Assembly (NCBI GenBank): GCA_001599815.1
Contig: BCIA01000006.1
Coordinates: 4,466,961 to 4,530,960, forward strand
DNA from: Furcasterigmium furcatum
Lineage: Eukaryota; Ascomycota; Sordariomycetes; Glomerellales; Plectosphaerellaceae
DNA length: 64,000 nucleotides
Reading direction: 5' to 3'
Shown here: positions 32,357-43,637 of the stretch, piece after piece
Layout of the letters: every line of letters begins with the position of its first letter
Numbering within the stretch: the stretch's first letter is position 1
Position numbers and translations under genes: made by a program
Notes under the pieces: generated by a model
What the model saw: the letters and a program-made list of their open reading frames with translations, nothing else
What the model was told of the DNA's origin: nothing
Databases searched by the model: none

Positions 32357-34295
32357 TTACTCGACAAGTTCCAAAACCTCCTCCTTAATGTTGCCTCCCT
32401 TCTGACCGTTCACGACCTTTCCAGTCCCGTTGCTCGCCGAAGAAACTGCCCGGAAGTTATCCCCAATTCTATTCAGGCCCGCAAACCCCGTGGCAGACCG
32501 ATAATACGCCTCCAGGGGCAACGGCTCGTGAGACTTGAGATAGTACGCCAGGTCTCCGTCCGGATCGTCCTCGACGGCCGCGAACCCCTGACCCCAGTAA
32601 TCGAACCTGTTTCCGCTGTACCGCCACTGATAGTCCTCCCAGCGGTTCGACTCGAGGGTCTCGCGGTAGTGAAGCGAGCTTCCAGGCCACAGCGCCACGA
32701 CCTTGCTGGTCTTCCTGTTCTTGAACCACGAGTTGCACTTGCCCGACCAGACCATCTTCTTCATCGTCTCCTGCGTGTGACTGTCAAAGTCGGCCTGGAC
32801 TTCGGCGCGGACGTCGAACGACGAGGCGCGCTCGCGGATCATCTTGCCGATCATCCGGACGAAGTAGTCCGCCGTGGCCTCGAGCGTGCCCATGACGCCG
32901 CCGTTGGAGATGGGCGTGTTGGGCCCGAGAAAGGTGAGGTAGTTGGGGAAGCCGGAGACCGCCACGCCGCAGTATGAAACAGGGTCGTCTTTCCAGAGCT
33001 CTCGGAGATCGACGCCGCCCTGGCCGATAATCGAGAATCTGGGCCGGAAGGACGTGTCGAAGCCAGTTGCCGCAATGATCACGTCGGCCGGGTGCAGTTG
33101 GCCGCCCACAACGACCCCATCGGGAGTGATGTGGTCAACTTCGCCGAAGACGGGGGTCACGTTGTCCTCCTGCAAAGTCTTGAGATACGGCTCGCCCGGG
33201 CTCAGCCTGCGGCAGCCGACATCGAATGTCGGGATCAAGTGATCCTGCAGTGCCGGGTCCGTCACCAGGTTCTTCATGCTTTCCTCGAGACGCTCTCGCA
33301 GCTCGGTCTGTGCGGTGCTGCCCTTGATGAAGGCTTTGAGCACCTTGTTGCTTGCCGTCTCCATCTCTTTGCGAATACTGAGCGAGTATTCGGGGTCGTC
33401 CTTGAACCTGGCGCGTTCTGCCGCGGTATACTGCAGGCCGTGTGAGGGAGCCATGGACTCGAGCACTTGGCCCATGATCCATGACGGCGTTCGGATGTAG
33501 ACATCCACGTGCTCAACCTCGGCTTGTATCGCCGGGAGTGTCTGGATCGCACTGGCACCGGCACCGATGATGGCGACACGCTTACCCCTGAGGTCTGTGG
33601 TTTCGTCCCAGTTGGCGGTGTGAAGGACTGGTCCTCCGAAGGTATCTATCCCTGGAATCGTCGGAAATCTGAAGTGGTTGAGGATGCCGCTCGCATTGAA
33701 CAGGATCTCGCACTCAAAGTCACCCTGATCTTGGACAGACACTGTCCATTTGGAGTTGTGTTCGTCCCATACGGCCTTGTCAACTAAGGAGTTGAAGGTC
33801 ATACATTTGTCGACGCCGTAGTGGAATGCGACGGCCTTAACGTAAGATTGAATCTCGGCCGATGGCGCGTAGCTATGGTCGCTTGGTGTCAGTCGATGAT
33901 CAAGTTCTGAGTAATATTATGACTTACAAGGTCGACCAGTTCGGGTTCGGGATGAAACTGTATTGGTAGATGTGTGAAGGGACATCGCAGGCACAACCTG
34001 GATATCGGTTCTCCAACCAAGTACCGCCCACATCATCGTTCTTCTCAAAAATGACAATGTCAACCTTGTCCTTGAGGGCCTCACGAAGTTTGATAGCTGT
34101 AGCCAAGTAAGACATCAGCCAAAGTACCGTTCTTGCACCCTGGCGACATACCTATCAGGATGCCCGATACCCTAGGAAGAGATTCTCGTTAGTAGGGGCC
34201 AAGTCAAGGATCTGAGGTTCATTTTCTCTATGGCGCACTCACCCTGCTCCAATGATTATGCAGCGCAACTTGCTATCGGTCCTTTCAGGAGACAT
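32357..34295 (-). CDS. Baeyer-Villiger-type flavin monooxygenase
   Basis: Four exons, 34295-34243, 34171-34152 (20 nt), 34096-33928 and 33872-32357, encode 585 aa. These enzymes use FAD and NADPH to insert oxygen next to ketones or to oxidise heteroatoms. The first Rossmann motif GAGVSG (residues 16-21) is assembled across intron 1. The BVMO fingerprint FxGxxxHxxxW is present at about 159-169 (FGGPVLHTANWD), and a second Rossmann motif GAGASA follows near 184-189. Other expected blocks are GGTWLENRYPGCACDVPSH, FNASGIL, IRTPSWIM, GCRRLSPGEPYL and AATGFDTSFRP. Length fits the family. The gene is divergent from a Zn2Cys6 regulator and next to a broken transporter. The substrate is unknown; a role in catabolism or secondary metabolism is inferred. 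Confidence 0.93.
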
Positions 34296-34993
34296 TTTGG
34301 ATCTTGGACTTTCTCTCGGTTGGAAACTCGAATTATCCGGCTTCCGTGTATCACCCTACATGTCCTCTTATCAACGATGTCTCCCGCCCCGTCTCCGGCG
34401 GCTGGAGAAGTCTCAACCTCGCGCTACCCTGAACCCTCAGCTCACATGAAGCCACTTCCGAATCAACGATAAGGATGGCTTCATGGGGCAGCGGCTCATC
34501 CGACCACGTGATCGGGTTCAAAGGAGGGGTTTTGAGTGATATCAGCTCTATCTGGGTTAATGTTGCATCAATGGCTAATCACGAGACGCTCCCCGCACTC
34601 TGTCGAACATTTGTGGGCATCTTTGCATCCGAAGCCATGATCCTTGTCGTTATCTGCAAACTGCAGGCTTCCATTTGCTATCAGTTGCATGCCCTGGGAA
34701 GCGTCCGGATATGATAATGGCGGGTCCGGGGCACCAAGACACCACTACACCCCCTGGACGTTAGCGGGCACGTCTGCTGGCTTTAGCACGGATAACTGGC
34801 CTGACACTGACAAAGGCCCTAAATCATTGCTCTCTATTGGTACTGTGACGGCTCGATGGCGCAGGAGGACTCCTGTTTAGTGGAGATGATTCCAAGGTGT
34901 GACGATCCGTCCGCGTAGAGGCACGGCACGTCCTCGAATTGTCGTCATTGCTCGACTTACGACCAGACCGAGAGAGCGCTTGCATCTCAGCTC
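34296..34993. promoter_or_regulatory. Divergent promoter of monooxygenase and Zn2Cys6 regulator
   Basis: About 700 bp separate the two start codons. Scattered CGG/CCG triplets (for example TCCGG at about 34336 and 34704, and CTCCGGCGG near 34394) are possible half-sites for zinc-cluster proteins, but no clear palindrome with fixed spacing stands out. Shared control of both genes is inferred from the layout. Confidence 0.4.
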
Positions 34994-37202
34994 ATGGATT
35001 CAACATCAACTGCAGCTTCTCGAGGAGTCAAGCGAGTGTTGCAGGCTTGCGAGAACTGCCGGCGGAAGAAGACTCGCTGTCCCGGAGAGAAGCCAAGATG
35101 TTCAAACTGCACCCGCCTTCGACAGACTTGCCGGTATCCCGGCAATTACAGCGAGGACGGTGATGCCGCCTCCTCCTCCGGCCGGACTCTGGAGGACAGA
35201 CTGGCCCAGCTTGAGGAGAAGCTTGACCTCGTCCTTGACCGACCAGGTCTCGGAGTCGGTCCCTCACCGAGACAGGGAGAAACGCCTCAATCGCCATGTG
35301 CTCCTCCACATCAGCCTCGACGGTCATCCACATCATATTCCAGGATGCTCCCACCGTGGGAAGTTCTTGCTGAGGCCATCAGGATCTACTTCCGGTGTAG
35401 TCATCGACAGCCCATCTGGCTGTTTGAGCCACGGAGCCAGCTCTCTCCAGACTCATCGGAAGAGCTGCTCTTGGCCGTCCTTGGGCTGACAGTCCAATAC
35501 GCCCAAGAGAGTCTGAGTGCTGGCTCGAGCGCTCGGCTCCAAACACCGTCTGCATACAATGATGCTGCGCGAAGTCTGATAATGCTCAAAATTGCCAACT
35601 CGACCGTCGACCTCACCACCCTCCAGTCGCTTTGCTTGCTGGCCGTGTCGAACCTCGCATGTGGCGATGTTCAGCTCGCCTCCTTTCACGCAAACCTGGT
35701 AAGCACCCTTGTGCAGTGTAGCGGGCTCGATACACATCACTCCCCAGACCGAACAGAGCAATTCGAACAACAGAGGCGCCTTTTCTGGAGCATACAGACC
35801 CTCAAAGCCATATGCGGCACACCAGTCAAGATCCCATCAATCCGGGACATCAAAGCGCCCAATTTCCTCGTCCTCGAGGAGACTCTCCGGAAGACTTCAG
35901 GTCGAGCCCCATTGCTCCCAGTAGAGTCTCACAACAGCAGCAATCAAGGCGAAAAATCGCTGGGTATTTGGGCTCACATGGTCCGGAGCGCGAGTCTCTG
36001 GGCCCTCGTGCGCGCCCACATCTGGCGATGCGCGGAGAATCAGGTCAAGCCTCCCTGGCATCCGGACTCGGACTACACGACCATCAACTCGCTGCTCCTG
36101 GACTCGGAGTGCTCGTTTCCCGTTGCCTACCGCTACGATGCGGGCAAATTCCTGGACCGCTCCCCCGAAGAGCTCGAGAAGAACCGCGACTTCTGGCTCC
36201 CGTGGATGAAGATCCAGGTCACCTATCACGCCCTGCACTCGGTGCTGAACCATCCCTTCTTGTACTCCTCGCGGGTCTCCAAGCCAAAGCCGGGACCGAA
36301 TGCCTTCTGGAAGACGTCCACGGACCTCGCGCTGCTGCACAGCACTTGGATTGCCAGGCTGATCGGCATGGCCATGAAAAAGGGGCTTCCGTTGGCAGAC
36401 CCCTTTTTCGGATATGCCGCGGCAGTGGCTATCACGTTGCACCTGTACTGGTCTCGTGCAAGTGACTCAAAGATACGCACGCCAGCGCTCGAGAACCTCG
36501 AGGTATGCAGGGCGTTCTTGTCGAAATTGGGTTCTCACTGGCCGCTCGTCCAAAGCATCGTGAGTCTTCTGATGTGCCTTGATGACTACAGTTAGCTGAC
36601 GGCACATCTCACCTTGATAGGCGGACGACGTGGACAATTTGATCCAGCTGGCAACGCCAGAAGATCAGCCCCAGCAAAGTTCTGAGGAGCCCTCAGCCAC
36701 GATTTCCACCCAGATATCCCTGATGTGGAAGATTCTTGACTTTGCCTCAGCCAAGCGGTCCTGTTCAACCGCCGGGCAAGGACTATTCCAGGCCTCTTGG
36801 GAAGCAAGCCTCACATCCTCGAGAGCCAGCAGCCAGGAGCAGATGATGCTGGAGGACCCCGACATGGCCGGTTCTCCCCCCGGCGACTTCCAGACGACCG
36901 CTGGGAGTTATGCGGAACCGCCAAACTGGTTCTCCCCAGTCACGGACACATCACCGCTCGCGCGCCAGGAACACCAGCAACCTGACGAGGAACCAACGAC
37001 AACCATCAATCAAGGTGGCGGTATGGCCTCCGTCATCCCACCCCTAGGAGCCGACTTGCGGCAGCAGAACCTCGCCGCCGGGCACCCGAGCTGGGCATGG
37101 GACCCGAGCAGCGATGCGAATATGTTCTATGACCCTTTCACGCATTTTTATGACAGAGCCGGGGGCACGGATACCAGTTGGTGGGATTATGGCAATTTAT
37201 GA
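34994..37202 (+). CDS. Zn2Cys6 transcription factor
   Basis: Two exons, 34994-36559 and 36621-37202, encode 715 aa. A single zinc cluster CX2CX6CX6CX2CX6C lies near residues 19-46 (ACENCRRKKTRC then CSNCTRLRQTC), followed by a linker and a short coiled-coil dimerisation helix (LEDRLAQLEEKLDLVL). The middle region (IRIYFRCSHRQPIWLF, LQSLCLLAVSNLACGDVQLASFH) fits the fungal-specific transcription factor domain. The C-terminal exon is Gln/Ser/Pro-rich and acidic, as activation domains often are, and ends in TSWWDYGNL. The factor is divergent from the Baeyer-Villiger enzyme and convergent with the cupin gene, with only 14 bp between stop codons. It is a likely local regulator of this group. Confidence 0.9.
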
Positions 37203-37216
37203 CGAGTTTGAAAAGA

Positions 37217-37803
37217 CTATTTTACCCAAAGCCTCAACAGAGGTCCATCCACTCCGTTCACCGGGTCTTGCGAGGGAAGCCCGACGGCGTTGATCTCCTG
37301 CCTAAGTGTATCGTGATCTATCGCAGACTTGCCGAGCTCGTTGCGCCATCGCGGACAACCCTGCGCTCGCATCAGTCCACGGATGCTTGAAAAGAATTCA
37401 CATGGCTGTTTGGGGCACTCACTGCTGGATACACGCCAATGTATTGGTAGTCCAAGCTGCTCTGCAAGTTGCAGTGGCCCGTTCCCGCGGGCAAGACGAT
37501 GACGTCTCCTGCGCTGACCTCGATTTCCGTGCCCCCCTCGGTGTCACTGTGGCCGCATCCGACGAGTATCGTTGACTCGCCTCTGAAGATGCCGTAGCAC
37601 TCATGTGAGTTTGGATGGAAATGGCGCCGGGGGATATGGCCCCAAGTCCCTCTCTTCTCCCACGCGTGGGACTCCAGAAACTCGGTCACCTTCTCCTCCG
37701 ACAACGGCAGGGGTAGGCATTGTCGGTAGATCAGGATGGGCATGACGCTGTTTGGAGCATGCGTGTTAGGCTTGAGGAAGTATGTTTCGGGTTCCCAGAC
37801 CAT
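37217..37803 (-). CDS. YjlB-type cupin protein
   Basis: Two exons, 37803-37423 and 37360-37217, encode 174 aa starting MVWEPETYFLKPN. The intron (62 nt, CTGATG branch, GCGCAG acceptor) joins GVYPA to GCPRWRNELGKS. The cupin barrel carries a His cluster (RRHFHPNSHECYGIFRG) and the second cupin motif (VSAGDVIVLPAGTGHCNL). The last exon gives the family ending VGLPSQDPVNGVDGPLLRLW, which matches the DPV-G-DGPL-W ending of bacterial YjlB and its fungal relatives. The biochemical role is unknown; the family is often found next to oxidoreductases. Its 3' end lies against that of the zinc-cluster gene, so their transcripts probably overlap. Confidence 0.85.
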
Positions 37804-38294
37804 CTTGGCGGATGAGACGTATTCTGAGGATCGGAACTGGCTCTGTTTGTGGCTTCTATGGCAGTCTGGTGGTTGAGCCTGATCGATGACTATCAAGTCG
37901 CCAACAGAATGTCAACGGTGATTTATGGAGCATCCCCAACGTCCCGCCCAGGTCCGATTGCTATTCGATGGAGGCCAATTCAGGAGAAGGAATCCCGTGT
38001 CATTTCCGGGCATTTTGGGATGGTGGCTTCCGATCACGTGGACGGCTCTTCCGCACGGGAATCCCGTGGCTCGGCCGATGCCGTACGAGGACGATCTCGG
38101 CGATCTCAGGCATCGTGACCCCAGCAAGGGATCACGTCGTGAGACTTCAGAATGCGGTGGGGCGGAGACTTTGCAGAAATACTTCACGTCAACATGAAGC
38201 TCATGTTCCCTTCACCGATGGCCAGCATTCGGAGGCCGCTCACCAACCGTCACACCTGCCCCTATTCACCAAGGTCTATCTCACATCCCGCGTA
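37804..38294. other. Divergent intergenic region between cupin and flavin oxidase
   Basis: This is a probable shared promoter. The frame of the downstream oxidase is open from 37968, but translation before 38295 (Gly/Arg-rich, no family match) looks non-coding. Confidence 0.5.
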
Positions 38295-39659
38295 ATGACC
38301 AAGGATAAGAAGGCGCCCGTCGGCATCATTGGGTCGGGATGTTGGGGTCTTTCGACGGCGTACCATCTCGTCAAGGAGGGCTACTCCAACATCACCATCT
38401 TTGACAGGGCATCGGAGTCGCCCAGCCCCTTCTCCGCCGCCAACGATCTGAATAAGATCGTCAGGGCCCAGTATGAGGATGACTTCTACACAGACCTCGG
38501 CCTGGAGGCGATTGCGGGCTGGAAGACGGCTGACTGGGCACCGTATTACCACCAGACAGGCCACCTGGTGACTGTCTCGGGCCACGCTCCCGAGAAGGCA
38601 GTCAGCCACCACGACGAGGGCGAAGAGTTCGTGCTGAAGCACAAGGTCCTCAGCCACGGAGTTTCCGTGCTGCGCAACCGCGACGATATCCGCGAGTATT
38701 GCTGGCAGCTGAACGGGCCCCTGAACGGATTCCGCGGGTACTACAACCGCCTTGAGGGCTACGCCCACTCAGCCGACGCGCTCAGGGGTATTTCGACGCT
38801 GCTCGCTGGACGTGGTGTCAAGTTCGTCTTGGGGCCGCAGAAGGGCCACGTCGTCGAGCTTCTGTACACCGGGAAAGGCGGCTCCCGCCGCTGCTCTGGT
38901 GTCCGCACCCGCGACAACGCGACCCATGCCTTCGACACTGTCATCTGCGCTCTCGGGGCGTACGGTGCATCCCTCGTGCCGCAGCTTGGCGCCTTTAACG
39001 TTGCTCGCTGCTGGTCCGTCGCCCACGTCCAGCTCACGCCTCAGGAGTGCGATGTCCTGCGCGGCATTCCCATCGTCAACGTCCGCGACCTGGGCTTCTA
39101 CTTCGAGCCCGACCCAGCTACCAGGCTTCTGAAGATGACGCCCCTGGGCGCGGGATTCAGCAACTACAGCGGCACGCAGCTGGAGGGCGTTTCTCTGCCA
39201 CCGTCACCTCTGGGCGGGGCAGATTCCGCTGGCGCCGTGTTGCGAGACTACGTCCCGCTGGAAGACGAAGCCAAGATGCGCCTCCTGCTCCGGGAGACCC
39301 TGCCGTGGTTGGCAGACCGGCCCTTCGTGGAGAAGAAGATGTGTTGGTTCAGCGACACGGCTGACTCGGAGTACTGCATCGACTTCGTGCCGGGGACGTC
39401 CGAATCGTTGGTCGTGTTGTCCGGCGACTCGGGGCACGGCTTCAAGATGATGCCTATTTTTGGCAAATGGGTCTGCGAGCTGTTGGGCCGCGGGGAGCAG
39501 CAGAGACAGCGGTGGCAATGGAGGGCCACAGACAAGCAGGAAGGTGGCGCGACGGCGGATTGGGGCAGCAGTGTCTCGTGGAGGTTCGGGGAGGCTGCTG
39601 AGATCAGCGACATCGTGGATGAGAAGGAGAGAATGACGAAGGCCAGGGCGAAGATATAG
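38295..39659 (+). CDS. FAD-dependent amine oxidase (sarcosine / fructosyl-amino acid oxidase type)
   Basis: A single-exon gene of 454 aa. Enzymes of this DAO-fold group oxidise secondary amines such as sarcosine or Amadori products, producing hydrogen peroxide. The N-terminal FAD motif GIIGSGCWGLSTAYHL gives GxGxxG. The start at 38295 (MTKDKKAPVGII) places it at the usual position. Near the C-terminus KKMCWFSDTADSEYCIDFVP has the Cys-Trp pair at the site of covalent flavin attachment in monomeric sarcosine oxidases and fungal amadoriases, and SGDSGHGFKMMPIFGKWV is the closing FAD-binding block. There is no PTS1 tripeptide: the protein ends ARAKI. Substrate choice between amadori compounds and N-methyl amino acids cannot be read from sequence. 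Confidence 0.88.
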   Translation: MTKDKKAPVGIIGSGCWGLSTAYHLVKEGYSNITIFDRASESPSPFSAANDLNKIVRAQYEDDFYTDLGLEAIAGWKTADWAPYYHQTGHLVTVSGHAPEKAVSHHDEGEEFVLKHKVLSHGVSVLRNRDDIREYCWQLNGPLNGFRGYYNRLEGYAHSADALRGISTLLAGRGVKFVLGPQKGHVVELLYTGKGGSRRCSGVRTRDNATHAFDTVICALGAYGASLVPQLGAFNVARCWSVAHVQLTPQECDVLRGIPIVNVRDLGFYFEPDPATRLLKMTPLGAGFSNYSGTQLEGVSLPPSPLGGADSAGAVLRDYVPLEDEAKMRLLLRETLPWLADRPFVEKKMCWFSDTADSEYCIDFVPGTSESLVVLSGDSGHGFKMMPIFGKWVCELLGRGEQQRQRWQWRATDKQEGGATADWGSSVSWRFGEAAEISDIVDEKERMTKARAKI

Positions 39660-40131
39660 ATCTCCCGACTTTCAAGCATTACCATAGCAATATAAAATGG
39701 GCTCTCGGTCGATAACGCAGCCGTAATATCTCACACATTATTGACAATTGAACACGAGTAGTCTCTCAGAACGCATGGCTCCCTCTTCGTTGGTGCAGCA
39801 AGTTGGCAACTGATGCTTCTCAATGTTAAGGAGTTGAATGATCTGTTGAAGTCTATAAGTAGCCTGTGTTTCCTTTCCATGACTCTCCACATGTTAAAGA
39901 TGTCCAATGACAAGTAAGGAAGTCAAGTATAGACGTCTACAACTAGAAAGAAGAGGTGTCGATCATGTGCATTGATCATGCAATAGCTTCTACGGTTCCA
40001 GCCCGGCGATTTCCCGGGGTTCGCCTCCGCATCTGGGGCTCCTCCTCGCATGGTGAAGGGGAACCGGGGTATGTGACGATGGATCTTGCCAAGAGGAACA
40101 TCTATATCGCCCTTGAGACTAGATTCCGAAG
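39660..40131. other. Convergent 3' intergenic region
   Basis: It lies between the flavin oxidase and the acetyltransferase, is relatively A/T-rich, and holds no supported gene. Confidence 0.55.
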
Positions 40132-40869
40132 CTAAATACTGGCCCGCATGAAGACATTGGGCGGGAGATCTCTGTCTCTAAACTCTTCGTCAACCTCGTA
40201 GTGGATGTCGCCGTCTTGTTGAAAGCCCAGCTTAGCATCCGCGCCCCTGCCCATCACTGAGGCCTCGGTGACCGCCTCGGCTCCTGTGAGACCTCTTCTC
40301 CTCCCTTCTTCCAGACCCCATCTCGTCAGCTCCAGTGCAACTCCCCTTCTCTGGAAGCTGGGATCGACGGCGCAGATATCCAGCGCCAGTACCGTCGGGT
40401 GCTCCGTGCCTTCCTTTGCCCTGACCAGCTCGATGCGCTGCTTGTGGATTGACGAATCGAGCTGCCGGGAAAAGCGCGCCTCCCTTTCGTTGCCTGGGTG
40501 GATGGCCTTGTAGTCTCCGGTCTGGGGCTTGTCGCCACGTCCGTCTTCCATCGAAAGCTGGACCCAGATTGCCACCCCAGCCATGACGCGTTTGTCAGGG
40601 TTCTCCGGATCTGGCAGCGAGGCCTTGATGAACATGGTATTGGAGTTGCCGTGCATATCTCGTGTCGTCCCACGCCAGGTATCGGTGAGTCTCGTTATGT
40701 TTGCGACCCGGCCTTGGGAGGTGTTCCATGCCGGGTTCAGGGCGATCCAGAATGCATGGCAAACCTGACGACCAAAGCAACTTGCCAGGACGTCATAAGC
40801 CGCGGCGACTTCCTCTTCGCTATCGATGAGGTCGACCTGGACTGCTGGATCTAGTGTATTGGTGGCCAT
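40132..40869 (-). CDS. GNAT-family N-acetyltransferase
   Basis: A single-exon gene of 245 aa starting MATNTLDPAVQVDLID. The GNAT acetyl-CoA-binding region is at about residues 165-200: LALDICAVDPSFQRRGVALE followed by LTRWGLEEGRRRG. It corresponds to motif A, with QRRGVA taking the place of the canonical Q/RxxGxG/A loop. A preceding strand (KRVMAGVAIWVQL) and the closing KLGFQQDGDI fit the fold. Many fungal proteins of this type acetylate small molecules or are of unknown substrate. It is the last gene on this side of the accessory group, and membership in the group is uncertain. Confidence 0.85.
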   Translation of the reverse strand: MATNTLDPAVQVDLIDSEEEVAAAYDVLASCFGRQVCHAFWIALNPAWNTSQGRVANITRLTDTWRGTTRDMHGNSNTMFIKASLPDPENPDKRVMAGVAIWVQLSMEDGRGDKPQTGDYKAIHPGNEREARFSRQLDSSIHKQRIELVRAKEGTEHPTVLALDICAVDPSFQRRGVALELTRWGLEEGRRRGLTGAEAVTEASVMGRGADAKLGFQQDGDIHYEVDEEFRDRDLPPNVFMRASI

Positions 40870-43637
40870 GGTTGGATGATGCGCGATGGATCGAGTTTAC
40901 ATGGAATGCACACGTAGAGACACTGCTCGGTGGTCGAACTTTTATCTATAAGTCGCTGGATGCTCGAGGGCATCATGTCTGCCAAAATGTATCCATCCAT
41001 TACAGGCCTAGCGGTGGCAGACTCGGTGTGACTCAAAGTAAGCTGCGGTGATGGAAAGCGGGGGAATACGACAAGCGATTACGATCTTGAGAGCAAATGT
41101 CAGGTCTCTGATTCTAGTAGTTCCGTCAGAGCGGGATGCATCTTATCCGGTGTAATAGCTCTTCTGGTCATCGAAAGATCTGCCCCAGCGAATGCACCGA
41201 CAGGATGACCCGACTTGGCGCAGGGATCAATCCGCTCATCCAGAGCTTTCAAAATTCCACGAGTTGCATTCTTGAGGGCAAGTACGTCCGCGATTGGCAA
41301 TAAACTCTCAGCTCAATAATGAGCTCAGTTGGCAGGACGCCGAATGCCCCCGTTGTTTTTTTCATGACAGTGGTACATGCTTCATTTTCCTGTTTGTTAG
41401 TCAGGAAAACCATGGACCTCGTTAAAAATCGGTAAGGTTATGGCACCTTAGCTAATAGACCCGAGGTGTCCATGTTTAGTGAAGGTCATAACGGTTCAGA
41501 GGAGGATGGGGTCAAATGGTGAGCCCTAGTGGAAGGAAGATCGCGGCGGCAAGTTTTCTTTCTGAGACGAAGAGATGCTACTCCTCGTACTGAGAGAAGC
41601 GCTTTCAAAGAGGCCAAAGAGGCCTGGACGGCTGAGCTATCATCAAAACGGATGATGTTTCCATGTGAGGTGGCGCCCAAGGGTTCGTACTGTCCACTGT
41701 ATCCCCCCTCTTCATGAGCCGCATCTTTGTGCCGGTTTGGTTTGCGGTGGTTGACTGTAAGAATGGGTAAGGGGCAGCAACACCCGTGGGGAGCGCTGGG
41801 GCAGTGATAGGCATCGCGACAGCCATTCTAGGGTTGGAGATGTCGGATCCGTGGAAAAGTCTCTGTGGCCTCCCCAGAATTGGTGCCGGAGTCAAGAATC
41901 AAATTTGGAGGGGCTCGGGGCCGTTCCTCGATGTCATTCTGCTTCGGTACTGGCAGGTGCAAGTTGACCGTTTTCGCTGAACCGGGGCGGGAGAAGACCT
42001 TTTATGCTGCTTCGGTACGTGTCGATTGCTTGCCTGTGACCAGGTAAGTTCCGCTGCATGCAACGCATGTTTTGTTTGTGTGTAGTTTGTCGGTGAAATC
42101 ACTCGTAGTAGTGTTGGAAGTGACAGCACACGAGGCTGTGTGGTTTTCCCTTGCGCAGAAAGTTGAGGTCATCCTCTTGAGAAATCCTCGGCCGGCGTTG
42201 GGCCGACATAACTCGACGCCAACAAGGGCCAGATCTCGGGTCGCGACCGAGGTCCTTGTCTTCTGTTGCATCAATTGCGCGACATGGACGTTTGATCATA
42301 CAGCAAACCCGCGTCTTGTTGGTTCAACTGCCGTTGAACGGGTCGTCCAGGCAATGAATGCTGGTTGAGGAGGGGTCGAGGGGTCGAACGCCGACAGAAG
42401 TCCGAGGATGTACCACACCTTCAGGTCTCGACCCCACTGCCCCTCACTGCCGGACGAGTCGGGCTTCGGCGACGTGGGGTTGCTCGAAGGACGTGCCATT
42501 TGCGCGCTGAATCGCACGAGGAGCTGGTGCCGCAGGCGACGGCTGGAGATCCGAGTCTTGTGAGCAGTTGGTTCCGAGAAGAAGAAGAAGCCATTGGACT
42601 GATTAAGCCGACTAGAGAGCTGGACTGTGTGTCAGGGGACGCCATGTCTCCAAATATTATGATAGGAGGTGCCGGTTCCCAGTTTGCTGAGTAGGATGAT
42701 TAATGTGCAACTCCTTCGACGTCTGGATATCGGGTTCCGGTCTAGGGCAAAGTGCAACATCCGCATAGCCATAACTTAGCTGTGAACCTTCGGGCGAAAG
42801 GCAGGGAAGCCGAACAGGGCGAGCGGATAAGGGCCCGATATTCGCGCGTTTCTTGACCTGTTCCTGATGGGATCTCTTCCGGAGAATATGGGCAGATGGA
42901 AGGCGGTGTTGGACGGGATCTCGGGATGGTGGAGAGGATGAGTGATGCAGGAGCGAACTTGGTGAACCTGGATGGAACTTGAAGCTGGTGATCAGGAGCT
43001 TAGCCCTGGAAGCCGCTAAACGCGCATGCAGCAAGTGGATCTCGGGGTTACGTTATAGAGGCGGGTACGTAGCGTTTAGCCCTGGAGCTTGATCTCCCCG
43101 AGACATCTCCATCCATTGACACCATCTTCACCACGGGATTCGATTCAGGACACGAAAGGAAGCCCCCTCATCTCATCTCCCGCCTTTGACGACTTCCCGA
43201 AGTGCCTACCCCGCAGAAACCGAGACGCCCAGGATGATTGGGGCCTGCGCTGTGACGAACCACGACGCGGCGATCCGCAGCCATCTCCGAGCTCTTCGGT
43301 CTAGGTCCTCGTCCTCGTCCATGGCCACACTCGCTGCTGGCATTGTCCGACGGGGGACGGCATGATGCGCCTCGCCTCGGCCAAAGTATCTCTGACCGTT
43401 CCGTTTGTCCCGACCCCTGACACCGGGCTGACGACAGCTACTTAAGCTCGCCCTGGCGCAGTCAGTCATCACGGAGTCGTATCCTGTCTTCTCTCCCACA
43501 CAAATCCTGCCCATCTTCTACTTGACCCAGGTCCTCCGCCTCTTCGAAAGATCATATAAGCCCCGATCTTCTCCTCGACCCAGACATTCGAACCAATTCA
43601 CCCCCATACACTTCATTGAAGCTTCAGACTCGTCAAA
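40870..43637. other. Intergenic region of about 2.8 kb with no supported gene
   Basis: Several 60-125 codon frames were read and none shows a domain or joins into a convincing spliced gene. A short inverted repeat, GCTAAACG (about 43015) and CGTTTAGC (43073-43080), flanks a repeated TTAGCCCTGGA. The last 200 bases are C/T-rich and form the promoter and leader of formate dehydrogenase. Confidence 0.5.

Noticed and set aside
34152..34251. Suspected frameshift at the Rossmann motif of the monooxygenase
   Set aside because: Rechecking the donor (GCAGG|GTGAGT, three G) gives the correct phase, and GAGVSG is intact.
41100..41300. 66-codon minus-strand frame starting MPIADVLALKNATRGILKAL
   Set aside because: No extension by splicing into neighbouring frames and no recognised domain.
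41605..41980. Open frames on both strands near 41.6-42.0 kb, hydrophobic in part
   Set aside because: They resemble transporter text only loosely, are interrupted on every side and cannot be joined into one gene.
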